The position numbers and the translations under genes were made by a program. The notes beneath the pieces are model-generated. The model was not told where the DNA came from. It saw nothing but the letters and a program-made list of their open reading frames with translations, and made no database searches. This document shows positions 1 to 8,176 of a stretch of 22,752 nt of DNA, in pieces; the stretch's first letter is position 1; each line of letters opens with the position of its first letter. Origin of the DNA: JBLHGN01 sp047616325 (lineage in GTDB: Bacteria; Pseudomonadota; Gammaproteobacteria; Pseudomonadales; Cellvibrionaceae). Location of the stretch: positions 1-22,752 of the forward strand of contig JBLHGN010000022.1 of NCBI GenBank assembly GCA_047616325.1, read 5' to 3'.

Positions 1-10
1 ATCGTTGGAA

Positions 11-601
11 TTAAAAATAGTTAACCACTAATGCCGGGTTGAGATTCACAGAGACAGCCGTGAAAAAAAGAACTTTTTGCACAACGCCAAGCCCCAGAAA
101 AACAAATAATACCGAAAAGTCTAAGCCACCCATGGGAGGAATTATGCGGCGCAACGGGGCCGTGAGCGGTTCCGTTAGTTGTCTCACTAAATTCAATGCT
201 GGGTGTGTACTTAAAGGTGCAATAAAACTCGCCACAATCATCACAATAAGGCAAATATAAAAAATATAAACGGTTAAATTTAATATGCCCAATACGCCAT
301 ACCCCACTAGGGCGATGGGGTTAAACATCTGTTGGTACAATAGCAGCGAGACAAGTTCACCGTATATGACTTGAACCAATATAGCCAAAATAATTGCGGC
401 AATGTCGATGCCAAATACGCCGGGAATAAGCCGCCTAATAGGAATTAGCAGAGGATTGGTGATTTTAACAATGGCCTGTGAGAAGGGGTTGTAAAAATCG
501 GCGCGCGACAGCTGCAGCAAAAAGCGCAGCACAATCATCCCTAAAAATAGAGGTGCGAGAACTTGCAGGATGTAAATGGCGATCTGAACAAGTAAAGTCA
601 T
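11..601 (-). CDS. yggT: YggT family integral membrane protein
   Basis: This small inner-membrane protein of the YggT/YlmG family has no firmly established reaction in proteobacteria; relatives are linked to osmotic tolerance and to membrane or cell-division organisation. Two YggT repeats are visible, each a hydrophobic helix followed by a conserved loop: LRFLLQLSRADFYNP with a later RRLIPG (about residues 25-61), and ASFIAPLSTHPAL with RRIIPPMGG (about 124-159). Four membrane segments are expected in 196 residues, a normal length. I chose the ATG at 601 because it opens directly into the first helix, as in relatives; an in-frame TTG at 616 would add five residues and sits right against an AGAGAA. 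It is the last gene of a yggS-proC-yggT group, an order shared with P. aeruginosa PA0394-PA0392. Confidence 0.9.
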   Translation of the reverse strand: MTLLVQIAIYILQVLAPLFLGMIVLRFLLQLSRADFYNPFSQAIVKITNPLLIPIRRLIPGVFGIDIAAIILAILVQVIYGELVSLLLYQQMFNPIALVGYGVLGILNLTVYIFYICLIVMIVASFIAPLSTHPALNLVRQLTEPLTAPLRRIIPPMGGLDFSVLFVFLGLGVVQKVLFFTAVSVNLNPALVVNYF

Positions 602-686
602 GTGGCGTTGGTCCAATTCTCTTAATAAAGTGGGCTATAACATGGGGGTGTAGGGCCGATAGTCAAGGTGCTAACAATTCTCATTG

Positions 687-1505
687 TTAAGGCGCTTGCT
701 CTGTGGCCAATTCTTGCGCTCGCTCTCGGCAGGCCTGCATGGCATTGGTAACGGTTTGCCTAAGATTGTCGCGCTCAAATGAAAGAATAGCCTGCTCGGT
801 AGTGCCTTTGGGAGAGGTCACCCGACGGCGCAGCTCGGCGATATCTAGGCCACTTTCTCTGGCCAACTTTGCGGCCCCAAAAGCTGTTTGCAGCGATAGG
901 GTGCGGGCAGTTTCCTTGTCCAAGCCCTGCGCTACAGCTGCGTCTATCATAGACTCGATAAACAAAAAGAAATAGGCTGGACCACTGCCGGCAACTGCGG
1001 TTACGGTATCTAGTAAGGATTCTTCTTCCACCCAGCAGCACGTGCCCACCGCTGCCAGTATAGACTCGGCTTGTTGTTTTTGTTGGGTATTGGTTTGCTC
1101 GTTGGCGTAGAGGCCAATGGCACCTTCGAGTACTTGCGTAGGAGTATTGGGCATGCTGCGAACAATCGCCAGCGAATTTCCCAGCCAATGACGAATACTG
1201 GCACAGGTAATGCCGGCCGCAACTGAAACAATGAGTGCCTTAGATGATGCAAATTCGCGGATATCTTCGCAGGCAATTTTCATCACCTGCGGTTTAACTG
1301 CCAATACGATAATGTCGGCGTCTCTCGCAATTTCACCGTTGTTGGTACTGGTAGCAATGCCGTGTTTCGATGCAAGTGCCTTAACCGAGCTTTCGGTGCG
1401 AGCAGATGCGCGAATATTATCCTTGGGATAAGCCTGCGACAATAGACCTGAAATAATGCTTGAGGCTAAGTTACCTGCACCGATAAATGCTATGTTCTGT
1501 GTCAA
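687..1505 (-). CDS. proC: Pyrroline-5-carboxylate reductase
   Basis: ProC reduces 1-pyrroline-5-carboxylate to L-proline with NAD(P)H, the last step of proline synthesis, in the cytoplasm. The 272 residues match the usual family length. The N-terminus is a Rossmann dinucleotide site with GAGNLA at residues 9-14. RSMPNTP (116-122), AGSGPAY (172-178) and the C-terminal family signature around RRRVTSPKGTT (226-236) are all present. The start is a TTG at 1505, preceded by a well-spaced AGGAA about 8 bases upstream; no ATG lies nearby in frame. It stands between yggS and yggT on the same strand, with 113 bp to yggS. The short gaps suggest co-transcription. Nothing appears damaged. Confidence 0.96.
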   Translation of the reverse strand: MTQNIAFIGAGNLASSIISGLLSQAYPKDNIRASARTESSVKALASKHGIATSTNNGEIARDADIIVLAVKPQVMKIACEDIREFASSKALIVSVAAGITCASIRHWLGNSLAIVRSMPNTPTQVLEGAIGLYANEQTNTQQKQQAESILAAVGTCCWVEEESLLDTVTAVAGSGPAYFFLFIESMIDAAVAQGLDKETARTLSLQTAFGAAKLARESGLDIAELRRRVTSPKGTTEQAILSFERDNLRQTVTNAMQACRERAQELATEQAP

Positions 1506-1618
1506 AACCGTATTCCTGTGTATTTGGTGAAAATTAGCAACATGCCGTCCAGGCCGGTTGCCCCATTAGTCTAACCTTAGGCCGCCAAATGTTGCGAGCA
1601 TGGGATTATAGACGGGTT

Positions 1619-2320
1619 TTATTTTTTTCGGGCTCCAAAAATCGCCGAGCCTATGCGCACTATGCTGGCACCATTGGCAATGGCATCGTCGAAGTCGTCA
1701 GACATGCCCATGGAGAGGGTGTCCCAGTGAGCGAAATCACCGGTAGCCTTGAGTGTTTCAAAAAGTTTGCGCATCCGCATAAAAGCGCTGTTATCGCTAT
1801 TATGTTGATCATGGTGCATGGGAATGGCCATTAATCCGCGCAAGTGAAGTTTGTCCATGGCGGCAATGCGCTGAGCCAGAGGCACTAGGTCTGTTGGTGC
1901 AACGCCGGCTTTGCTAGGCTCGTCGTCGATATTGACCTGTATGCAAACGTTGAGGGGTATCATACACTCTGGTCGTTGCGCGTTGAGTCGCTGCGCTATC
2001 TTAAGCCGGTCTAGGGTGTGTACCCAGGCAAAATTTTCACTGATAGCGCGTGTTTTATTAGATTGAATTGGACCGATAAAATGCCAGCAGATATCAAGAT
2101 GTGCCAGCGCTGCGATTTTATCCAGCGCTTCCTGAAGATAGTTCTCGCCAAATGTCTTTTGTCCACTGCCATAGGCCTCGGCTATTATTTCGGCCGTTTG
2201 GGTTTTACTTACCGCCAATAGCGCTACATTTTGTGGGTCGCGCTTGTGGTTTCTGGCGGCATCTTGTATCAAACCTCGAACTTCGGCTAGGTTGTCGACG
2301 ATCTTATGCATATACTTCAT
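1619..2320 (-). CDS. yggS: YggS-family pyridoxal phosphate homeostasis protein
   Basis: This is the PLP-binding, alanine-racemase-fold protein (PLPBP/YggS) that buffers pyridoxal 5'-phosphate and affects amino-acid and B6 balance; no catalytic reaction is established. The 233 residues show the PLP lysine in LLAVSKT (K39), then FGENYLQEA, the HFIGPIQSNK motif, the SMGMSDDF phosphate-binding signature and a closing IVRIGSAIFG, in the family order. Two possible ATG starts lie three codons apart (2320 and 2311); neither has a strong ribosome-binding site, so the N-terminus may be three residues shorter. It faces away from pilT with 149 bp between them, an arrangement kept from P. aeruginosa (PA0394/PA0395). 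Confidence 0.95.
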   Translation of the reverse strand: MKYMHKIVDNLAEVRGLIQDAARNHKRDPQNVALLAVSKTQTAEIIAEAYGSGQKTFGENYLQEALDKIAALAHLDICWHFIGPIQSNKTRAISENFAWVHTLDRLKIAQRLNAQRPECMIPLNVCIQVNIDDEPSKAGVAPTDLVPLAQRIAAMDKLHLRGLMAIPMHHDQHNSDNSAFMRMRKLFETLKATGDFAHWDTLSMGMSDDFDDAIANGASIVRIGSAIFGARKK

Positions 2321-2469
2321 CTAAGTTAGTTAATTAATATGGCGTCAGGCCGTTTTTGGCGTGTGCCGCCTCGATGTTAAACCTTCACTGAGCTGAGGCT
2401 CCGAAGGGTCTAAATTGCTCATTTTTGGGTGTGTACTAAACAGAACCTCTGCTTAAGGGCTTATTTGTT

Positions 2470-3504
2470 ATGGATATTACAGAACTTCTGGCGTTCTCGG
2501 CCAAACAAGGTGCATCAGATTTACATTTGTCGGCGGGTTTGCCGCCCATGATACGTGTAGACGGCGACGTGCGCCGAATTAACTTGCCCGCCATGGAGCA
2601 TAAGCAGGTACATGGTTTAATTTATGAAATCATGAACGATAAGCAGCGCAAAGACTTCGAAGAGTTTTTAGAGACGGATTTTTCCTTCGAGGTGCCAGGT
2701 GTCGCCCGTTTTAGGGTGAATGCCTTCAACCAAAACCGAGGCTCTGGCGCGGTTTTTCGAACCATTCCTTCCAAGGTGTTGACCATGGAAGAGCTGGGCA
2801 TGGGCCAAGTGTTCCGCGATGTTTCATCGGTGCCGCGTGGCCTAGTGTTGGTGACTGGCCCCACAGGCTCGGGCAAGTCCACCACCTTGGCGGCAATGGT
2901 GGATTACGTTAACGAAACCAAATACCACCACATTCTTACCATCGAAGACCCTATCGAATTTGTTCACGAAAGCAAAAAATGCTTAGTAAACCAACGCGAA
3001 GTGCACCGCGACACCCATGGTTTTGCCGAGGCGCTGCGCTCGGCCCTGCGGGAAGACCCCGACATTATTCTGGTGGGGGAGCTGCGCGACCTTGAAACCA
3101 TTCGCCTGGCGTTAACGGCGGCAGAAACGGGCCACTTAGTATTTGGTACACTGCACACAACCTCGGCGGCAAAAACTATCGACAGGATAGTGGATGTGTT
3201 TCCCGCCACCGAGAAGTCCATGGTGCGGTCGATGTTGTCCGAATCTTTGGAGGCGGTTGTCTCCCAGACCCTGCTGAAAAAAAATGGCGGTGGTCGGGTG
3301 GCGGCACACGAGATTATGCGCGGTACCTCGGCGATACGAAATTTGATACGTGAAGACAAGGTGGCGCAAATGTATTCAGCCATTCAAACGGGCGGGTCTG
3401 TTGGTATGCAGACCATGGATCAATGTCTTGCCGATTTATTGGAGCGACGTATTATTACCCGCGACATCGCCAAAGAAAAAGCAAAGATGCCAGATAATTT
3501 TTAG
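2470..3504 (+). CDS. pilT: Type IV pilus retraction ATPase PilT
   Basis: PilT is the hexameric cytoplasmic ATPase that depolymerises the type IV pilus and drives retraction for twitching and DNA uptake. The 344 residues match PilT exactly in length and layout: an N-terminal PAS-like domain, Walker A GPTGSGKST (130-138), an Asp box around TIEDPIEF (157-164), Walker B DIILVGE (198-204), a His box GHLVFGTLHT (221-230) and the C-terminal AIRNL motif (288-292) that is critical for retraction in studied PilT proteins. The ATG has an AAGGG about 10 bases upstream. It is followed by its paralogue pilU after 225 bp. No key residue is missing, so an active motor is expected. Confidence 0.98.
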   Translation: MDITELLAFSAKQGASDLHLSAGLPPMIRVDGDVRRINLPAMEHKQVHGLIYEIMNDKQRKDFEEFLETDFSFEVPGVARFRVNAFNQNRGSGAVFRTIPSKVLTMEELGMGQVFRDVSSVPRGLVLVTGPTGSGKSTTLAAMVDYVNETKYHHILTIEDPIEFVHESKKCLVNQREVHRDTHGFAEALRSALREDPDIILVGELRDLETIRLALTAAETGHLVFGTLHTTSAAKTIDRIVDVFPATEKSMVRSMLSESLEAVVSQTLLKKNGGGRVAAHEIMRGTSAIRNLIREDKVAQMYSAIQTGGSVGMQTMDQCLADLLERRIITRDIAKEKAKMPDNF

Positions 3505-3729
3505 TTAGTAACAAATTAATCCACTTCTGGACTGTTTTTGAGGAGTGGGAGAAATAGAGTATTACAAAAAGTGTTTATTTTCCGTGGCACGCAGTTTTAT
3601 GAGCCATTACGGCAATTAGTGTTTTATGTGATTTACGCTGAGCGAAAATAACGAAGACCACACATAAAAATGCATTAATAATTTATATTTTGCCCTACAC
3701 CATTGGGCATGCAAGCGAGGGTTACACGC
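3505..3729 (+). other. pilT-pilU spacer with small hairpin before pilU
   Basis: This AT-rich spacer has no coding content I can support. It ends in a 5-bp inverted repeat, TGCCC at 3691-3695 and GGGCA at 3705-3709 with a 9-base loop, followed by the pilU ribosome-binding site GCGAGGG at 3715-3721. A TATATT at about 3684-3689 could be a -10 element but has no good -35. The spacer may hold a separate pilU promoter or a leader structure; the evidence is weak. Confidence 0.25.
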
Positions 3730-4872
3730 ATGGATCTCGACCGACTGTTGGCCTTAATGGTAGAAAAGGGCGCTTCCGATTTGTTTATTACGGCGGGAGT
3801 GCCGCCATCAATTAAACTTAACGGTAAAATTGTACCCGTCACCACCACGCCCATGTCGCCGGAAAAAACCCGCGAAACATGCCTCAGTGTTATGAATGAC
3901 AAGCAGCGCAAAGAGTTTATGGAAACCCGGGAGCTCAATTTTGCTGTGAGTGCGCGCGGTGTAGGTCGCTTCCGCGCTAGTGCATTTTTTCAGCGCAATC
4001 TTGCCGGCATGGTCATGCGTCGTATCGAAACCAAAATTCCGAAAGTAGATGACTTGGGCTTGCCGGAAATCATCAAAGAGCTGGCCATGACCAAACGCGG
4101 CTTGGTTATTTTTGTGGGCGCTACGGGTACCGGTAAGTCAACTTCCTTGGCAGCAATGGTCGGCCATCGCAATCGTAACTCTAAAGGGCACATCATATCC
4201 GTCGAAGACCCCATCGAATTTATTCATCAGCACGAAGGATGCGTCATCACTCAGCGGGAAGTGGGTATCGACACAGAGTCATTTGAAGTGGCCCTAAAGA
4301 ACACGCTGCGCCAGGCGCCAGATGTAATTTTGATTGGAGAGGTACGCTCGCGAGAAACCATGGACCACGCCATTGCCTTCGCTGAAACGGGGCACTTATG
4401 TTTGTGTACCCTGCATGCGAACAATGCCAACCAGGCGCTCGACCGCATCATTCACTTTTTTCCTGCCGACCGTCATCGTCAGCTTTGGATGGATTTATCG
4501 TTAAACCTCAAGGCGGTGGTCGCTCAAATGTTGATCCCTACACCGGATGGTCACGGACGCCGCGCCTGTCTCGAGGTCTTGTTAAATACGCCTTTAACCA
4601 GCGATATCATTCGCAAGGGCAATGTGCACGAACTGAAAGAGCTTATGAAGCGTTCTAATGAGTTGGGTATGCAGACTTTTGATCAAGCTTTGTATGAATT
4701 ATACGATGCCGGTGAAATCACCTACGAGGACGCACTAGCTCACGCCGATTCGCCCAATGACTTGCGTTTGATGATTAAGCTTGGTTCGGAAACGGATGCG
4801 GACTATTTATCTAATGCTGCGGATGAATTGCACATCGTGGAAGACGAAAGCAGCCGCACACGACGCTTTTAG
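3730..4872 (+). CDS. pilU: PilT-dependent retraction ATPase PilU
   Basis: PilU is the accessory PilT-like ATPase that adds force to pilus retraction when PilT is present. With the ATG at 3730 the protein has 380 residues, close to P. aeruginosa PilU. It opens MDLDRLLALMVEKGASDLF and carries Walker A GATGTGKST (130-138), the Asp box SVEDPIEF, Walker B DVILIGE ending at E204, and GHLCLCTLHA. I prefer 3730 to the upstream TTG (3703) and ATG (3709) because GCGAGGG lies 8 bases before it and the N-terminus then matches known PilU. The acidic C-terminal tail (EDESSRTRRF) is typical of PilU, not PilT. Its stop lies only 9 bp from the stop of convergent ruvX; no terminator is visible between them. 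Confidence 0.96.
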   Translation: MDLDRLLALMVEKGASDLFITAGVPPSIKLNGKIVPVTTTPMSPEKTRETCLSVMNDKQRKEFMETRELNFAVSARGVGRFRASAFFQRNLAGMVMRRIETKIPKVDDLGLPEIIKELAMTKRGLVIFVGATGTGKSTSLAAMVGHRNRNSKGHIISVEDPIEFIHQHEGCVITQREVGIDTESFEVALKNTLRQAPDVILIGEVRSRETMDHAIAFAETGHLCLCTLHANNANQALDRIIHFFPADRHRQLWMDLSLNLKAVVAQMLIPTPDGHGRRACLEVLLNTPLTSDIIRKGNVHELKELMKRSNELGMQTFDQALYELYDAGEITYEDALAHADSPNDLRLMIKLGSETDADYLSNAADELHIVEDESSRTRRF

Positions 4873-4881
4873 GGGCGAAAG

Positions 4882-5400
4882 CTAGCTCGGGTTGTGCAAA
4901 TGGGCGAAATTTTGTTCGCTCAGCCAACTCTCCAGAATGAGTCGGGCAGCGATTGAGTCTATCGGTCGCTGCTTAAAGTTGCCATTGTGGCCTCGCTGGA
5001 AGGCCTCTTCCTTGGCGTGGTGAGTAGACAGGCGCTCGTCGACAAAACTTAAAGGCAGTCCGAAGCGAGCGTTAAGCCTGTTGCCAAATTTTCGCGCCCG
5101 ACGCGTAATCTCCATGTCGCTGCCATCACTTTTGAACGGCAGTCCCACGAGCACTCTATCCGCGCTCCACTGCTGTAAAAGAGATTCGACAATATCCCAG
5201 TCGGGAATGCCTTCGATGGCCTTGATGGGGTTCAGTTCGGAGCTTACTTGGGGTAAAAAGGACGCCGTTGGTGCGCTGGTATTTTCGTCGTGCATGTCGC
5301 CCCTTACTATCATTGCAAGCGCGACGCCAATGCTCTTGGTGCCGAAATCAAATGCCACAACGGTGAGGGAGGCCTTCAATTGCGGGCTTGGTTTAGGCAT
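4882..5400 (-). CDS. ruvX: Putative pre-16S rRNA nuclease / Holliday junction resolvase-like RuvX (YqgF)
   Basis: This RNase H-fold protein belongs to the YqgF/RuvX family, which takes part in 16S rRNA 5'-end maturation and was earlier proposed as an alternative resolvase. The catalytic acidic positions are visible: D18 in VAFDFGTKSIG, D121 in FVDERLST and D148 in RPIDSIAA. VLVGLPFKSDGS (83-94) is the family glycine/proline loop. At 172 residues it is about 30 longer than typical, with the extra length in residues about 32-65, between the first and second strands. I start at the ATG at 5400; its first codons overlap the yqgE stop by 8 bases, which suggests translational coupling. A TTG at 5406 is also possible. 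The same pair occurs next to the Chp locus in P. aeruginosa (PA0404-PA0405). Confidence 0.92.
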   Translation of the reverse strand: MPKPSPQLKASLTVVAFDFGTKSIGVALAMIVRGDMHDENTSAPTASFLPQVSSELNPIKAIEGIPDWDIVESLLQQWSADRVLVGLPFKSDGSDMEITRRARKFGNRLNARFGLPLSFVDERLSTHHAKEEAFQRGHNGNFKQRPIDSIAARLILESWLSEQNFAHLHNPS

Positions 5401-5977
5401 GCCCAATTTGGTCGGAGATAAGGTTTAAATCGAAACCGAGGTGATTGGTCACTGCCGACCAGCGATCTTTAATGGGGGTGTCGAAGATAATCCGATTATC
5501 CGCTGGGACTGTCAGCCAATTGTTGGCAGAAAGCTCTTCCTCCAATTGCCCCGCGCTCCAGCCCGCGTAACCCAAGGCAAATTGTGCTCCAGCAGGACCC
5601 TTATTTTGGCCAATGGCGGCGACAATGTCGCGCGAAGCGGTGAGGCTTACTTCATCGGTAATCTTTAAGCTTGAATCCCACGTGCCTTCGTTGCGGTGTA
5701 ACACAAAGCCCTGCTGGATATTAACTGGACCACCGGCTAATACAGGTTTGCGTCTGGCTGATTCGGACGGGTCAATGGAGAGTTGGTTGAACACTTCTTC
5801 AAGATAAATGTTCAACGGTTGATTTAGCACGATACCCATGGCGCCATATGCGTTGTGATCGCAGACAAAGGTAACAGTTTGGGCAAAAATAGAATCGGTG
5901 AGCCCTGGCATGGCAATCAGGAAGTGATTGCGCAGGTTGCCCGCGGAATAATTATGTGTGGGTAATTGGCTTGCCAT
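5393..5977 (-). CDS. yqgE: YqgE/AlgH family protein
   Basis: This is a UPF0301 (YqgE/AlgH) protein of 194 residues, a normal length. The family is widespread in proteobacteria, and its biochemical role is not established; AlgH was named for an effect on alginate in Pseudomonas. The signature near the N-terminus is clear: NHFLIAMPGL, then FAQTVTFVCDH and GAMGIVLNQPL, followed by a glycine-rich core with FALGYAGWSAGQLEEE. The ATG at 5977 gives a good family N-terminus. It overlaps ruvX downstream by 8 bases and lies 61 bp after the tonB3-like gene, so gshB, tonB3, yqgE and ruvX may share transcripts, apart from a weak hairpin before yqgE. Confidence 0.94.
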   Translation of the reverse strand: MASQLPTHNYSAGNLRNHFLIAMPGLTDSIFAQTVTFVCDHNAYGAMGIVLNQPLNIYLEEVFNQLSIDPSESARRKPVLAGGPVNIQQGFVLHRNEGTWDSSLKITDEVSLTASRDIVAAIGQNKGPAGAQFALGYAGWSAGQLEEELSANNWLTVPADNRIIFDTPIKDRWSAVTNHLGFDLNLISDQIGHA

Positions 5978-6011
5978 AGGACAAGTATGGCGGCTGCTGT
6001 AAATAAAACAA

Positions 6012-6024
6012 GCGGTTTTTCCGC
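6012..6024 (-). terminator. Weak terminator-like hairpin after the tonB3-like gene
   Basis: Read on the minus strand, this is GCGG, five A, CCGC, followed by TTGTTTTATTT. The stem has only four G-C pairs, so it would at most attenuate transcription from tonB3 into yqgE. Confidence 0.3.
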
Positions 6025-6038
6025 ACGAATTGATCCAC

Positions 6039-6914
6039 TTACAGAGTGGTTTTTAGGCCTGTAATTTCAAAGCGCCAGGTGCGAATGATTTCGAGCTTGT
6101 CGGCATTTATTCGAATCTCTTTGGGGAAGGGGTGAAAGGGCGAGGCAAGTTGCACTATTTGAATGGCCGCTTCATCGAGAATGGGGTACCCCGAACTTTG
6201 CAAAATTTCAATTTCTTCTACAAAACCGTTGGGTAAAATCAGCACCGAAAGCCGTAGGTCGCCATAAATGTCATTTTTTAACGCGGCTTCGGGGAAGTTC
6301 TGGTTGCCTATCGCTTCTATTCTTTGTGCCCAATCGTTTAAGTAGTGTGCGTCGTAAGAAGCTTTAGTGGACACCGACGTGAGCCTGCGTATACGCGGTT
6401 TGTTGGCGAGATCTTGCTTAAGTTTGTCGAGTTTTGCCTGCAGACTCACATACTCTGGATCAACGGTCAGAGTCTCCATTTCACCCCCCTGGGCTGTACG
6501 GCTATCCTTGCGCTTGTTTTGAGTCTCGACGCTGTTAATTTGCTTAAATTTGTTTTTGGTGGCGCTGATCACCTTGGTTTGCGACATGCTTGCCGAAGAA
6601 GCCTTTTGTTGGGGGATGGGATTCAATTGGCGTATACGCACATCGTTAAGCGTTGCCTGCTCGCGCGTGGAGAGTTCCCTTACTTGGTCGCTGGTGCCGC
6701 TGGCTTCTTGGTTGTATTGGGCGAGAAAGTCGGCTTTTTCCGGCTCGACCTTTGACTGATGTGTGGCTAGTGTGATGTTGAGTGTCGGCGCAATTTTTTT
6801 GCCAGAGTTTACGCTAAATCCAATACCAAATATCACCATAGCGTGAACCGCAGCCGCAATAAATATCGTGAAGCTTAAGCGGTCGCCGCTACCAATGTCT
6901 GCGTCATCGCTCAT
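6039..6914 (-). CDS. TonB3-like energy transducer (twitching-associated)
   Basis: This is a TonB-family periplasmic protein anchored by one N-terminal membrane helix (about residues 13-36), with a membrane histidine (H24) placed like the essential His of TonB. A long polar linker follows; it is not the usual Pro-Glu/Pro-Lys spacer and carries a short coiled stretch (about 155-172). The C-terminal TonB domain (about 215-287) has the typical GDLRLSVLILPNG and SSGYPILDEAA motifs. Its position between gshB and yqgE and divergent from pilG matches P. aeruginosa tonB3 (PA0406), a gene reported to be needed for normal twitching and pilus assembly. No exbB/exbD is nearby. I infer a link to type IV pili from this synteny; a role in TonB-dependent uptake cannot be excluded. 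Confidence 0.86.
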   Translation of the reverse strand: MSDDADIGSGDRLSFTIFIAAAVHAMVIFGIGFSVNSGKKIAPTLNITLATHQSKVEPEKADFLAQYNQEASGTSDQVRELSTREQATLNDVRIRQLNPIPQQKASSASMSQTKVISATKNKFKQINSVETQNKRKDSRTAQGGEMETLTVDPEYVSLQAKLDKLKQDLANKPRIRRLTSVSTKASYDAHYLNDWAQRIEAIGNQNFPEAALKNDIYGDLRLSVLILPNGFVEEIEILQSSGYPILDEAAIQIVQLASPFHPFPKEIRINADKLEIIRTWRFEITGLKTTL

Positions 6915-6924
6915 CTGGTTTAGT

Positions 6925-7920
6925 TTATTTCCCTGTGGTCGAGACGGACAGCAGGCCTTCTATTGCCCGCATTAACTCTCCGCCTATGTCGGTGTCGTAG
7001 GCCTTGTCGATTTCGCGCGCACACGTGGGGCTGGTGACATTTATTTCGGTTAAATAGTCTCCGATAATATCGAGGCCGACAAATAACAGGCCTTTTTGTT
7101 TAAGCGTAGGCGCTACTTGCTCCACTATCCAATAGTCGCGTGGGGTTAGCGCTTGAGCAACGCCCCTTCCACCCGCAGCAAGGTTGCCGCGCGTTTCGCC
7201 TTCTGCGGGAATACGTGCCAAGCTGTAGGGTATGGCGTCGCCATTTACGACCAGTACACGCTTATCTCCGTTCGAAATTTCGGGGATGAATTTTTGAGCC
7301 ATAATGAAGCTACGATCGTGCTCGGTGAGCATTTCGATAATTACACTTAGATTTGGGTCAGTTTCGGTGCAGCGAAAAATTCCGCTGCCGCCCATGCCGT
7401 CGAGCGGCTTGTAAATAACATCGCCGTGCACAGAGTGAAACTGCCTAAGTCTAGTAGAGCTGCGGCTAACCAGAACCGGCGGGCAGCACTGAGGAAACTG
7501 GGTGGCAAATATTTTTTCATTGCAGTCGCGCAAGCTCTGCGGTTTGTTGATAACAAGACAGCCGCCTTGTTCGGCTTGCTCAAGCACGTAGGTTGCGTAA
7601 ATGAATTGGTTGTCAAAGGGCGGGTCTTTGCGCATGAGTATTACGTCGAGTTCGGCCAGCAGTATGTCATGCGGTGATGCGAGGTCATACCAGAGTTCTC
7701 GGCTATCGAATACCTCAAGCGTGCGGCTGCTTGCTTTGGCTTGGCCGTGATCTAAATATAAGTCACTTAATTCAATGTAATGTATTAGGTAGCCAGCTCG
7801 CTGCGCAGCCAATAAAAGTGCTAGGGTAGTGTCTTTGTATGATTTGATTGATGAAATTGGATCCATCACTACCCCGAGAGTGCGAGGCTTATCGTTCTTT
7901 GTTTTAGCAAGATTAGGCAA
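6925..7920 (-). CDS. gshB: Glutathione synthetase
   Basis: GshB joins gamma-glutamylcysteine and glycine with ATP to make glutathione, in the cytoplasm. It is an ATP-grasp enzyme of 331 residues, about 15 longer than E. coli GshB because of an N-terminal extension. Visible motifs are LMRKDPPFD (95-103), the ATP-binding loop IYKPLDGMGGSGIFR (169-183), GDKRVLVVNG, the substrate-contact loop RGNLAAGGRG (244-253) and the metal-ligand segment GLDIIGDYLTEINVTSPT (282-299). The start is TTG at 7920 with GGAG six to seven bases upstream; an internal ATG at residue 19 would cut into the first strand, so TTG is preferred. The stop lies 10 bp before the tonB3-like start, so the two genes are probably co-transcribed. 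Confidence 0.96.
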   Translation of the reverse strand: MPNLAKTKNDKPRTLGVVMDPISSIKSYKDTTLALLLAAQRAGYLIHYIELSDLYLDHGQAKASSRTLEVFDSRELWYDLASPHDILLAELDVILMRKDPPFDNQFIYATYVLEQAEQGGCLVINKPQSLRDCNEKIFATQFPQCCPPVLVSRSSTRLRQFHSVHGDVIYKPLDGMGGSGIFRCTETDPNLSVIIEMLTEHDRSFIMAQKFIPEISNGDKRVLVVNGDAIPYSLARIPAEGETRGNLAAGGRGVAQALTPRDYWIVEQVAPTLKQKGLLFVGLDIIGDYLTEINVTSPTCAREIDKAYDTDIGGELMRAIEGLLSVSTTGK

Positions 7921-7971
7921 AATTTACTCCAATTTATCAATCATTATTGGCAAAACTTCAATTTGTAGGCG

Positions 7972-7977
7972 ATTATA
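7972..7977 (-). promoter_or_regulatory. Candidate -10 element for gshB operon
   Basis: On the minus strand this is a perfect TATAAT about 50 bases before the gshB start. No convincing -35 lies 16-18 bases upstream of it, so the call rests on the -10 alone. Confidence 0.35.
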
Positions 7978-8101
7978 AGGGGTAGTCGTCGATTTCTCAT
8001 AGCGTAAAAAAACAGTAGTTCAATTTATATGGTTTTCTTTTTCTTTCAAGCAGTTATAGATTAAGCTGGGAAACTATGTTAAAAAGTTGAACATGCGAAA
8101 A

Positions 8102-8132
8102 TTGACGAAATAATCGTGTGTGCGCTTATACT
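8102..8132 (+). promoter_or_regulatory. Candidate sigma-70 promoter for pilG
   Basis: TTGACG (8102-8107) and TATACT (8127-8132) each match consensus at five of six positions, but the 19-bp spacer is longer than ideal. An inverted repeat, AACTA-ACACA-TAGTT (8136-8150), sits just downstream, about where transcription would start, and could be an operator. Confidence 0.42.
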
Positions 8133-8176
8133 TAGAACTAACACATAGTTAAGTTGAAATATATCAAGGTCAGTTT

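Noticed and set aside
1589..1834. Plus-strand ORF opposite the end of yggS
   Set aside because: It is antisense to a clear YggS C-terminus and carries no motif.
2415..2439. Promoter TTGCTC/TACTAA before pilT
   Set aside because: The spacer is only 13 bp, too short for a sigma-70 promoter.
3583..3600. Possible sigma-54 promoter (TGGCAC) before pilU
   Set aside because: The TGGCAC half is present but the spaced TTGC half is not.
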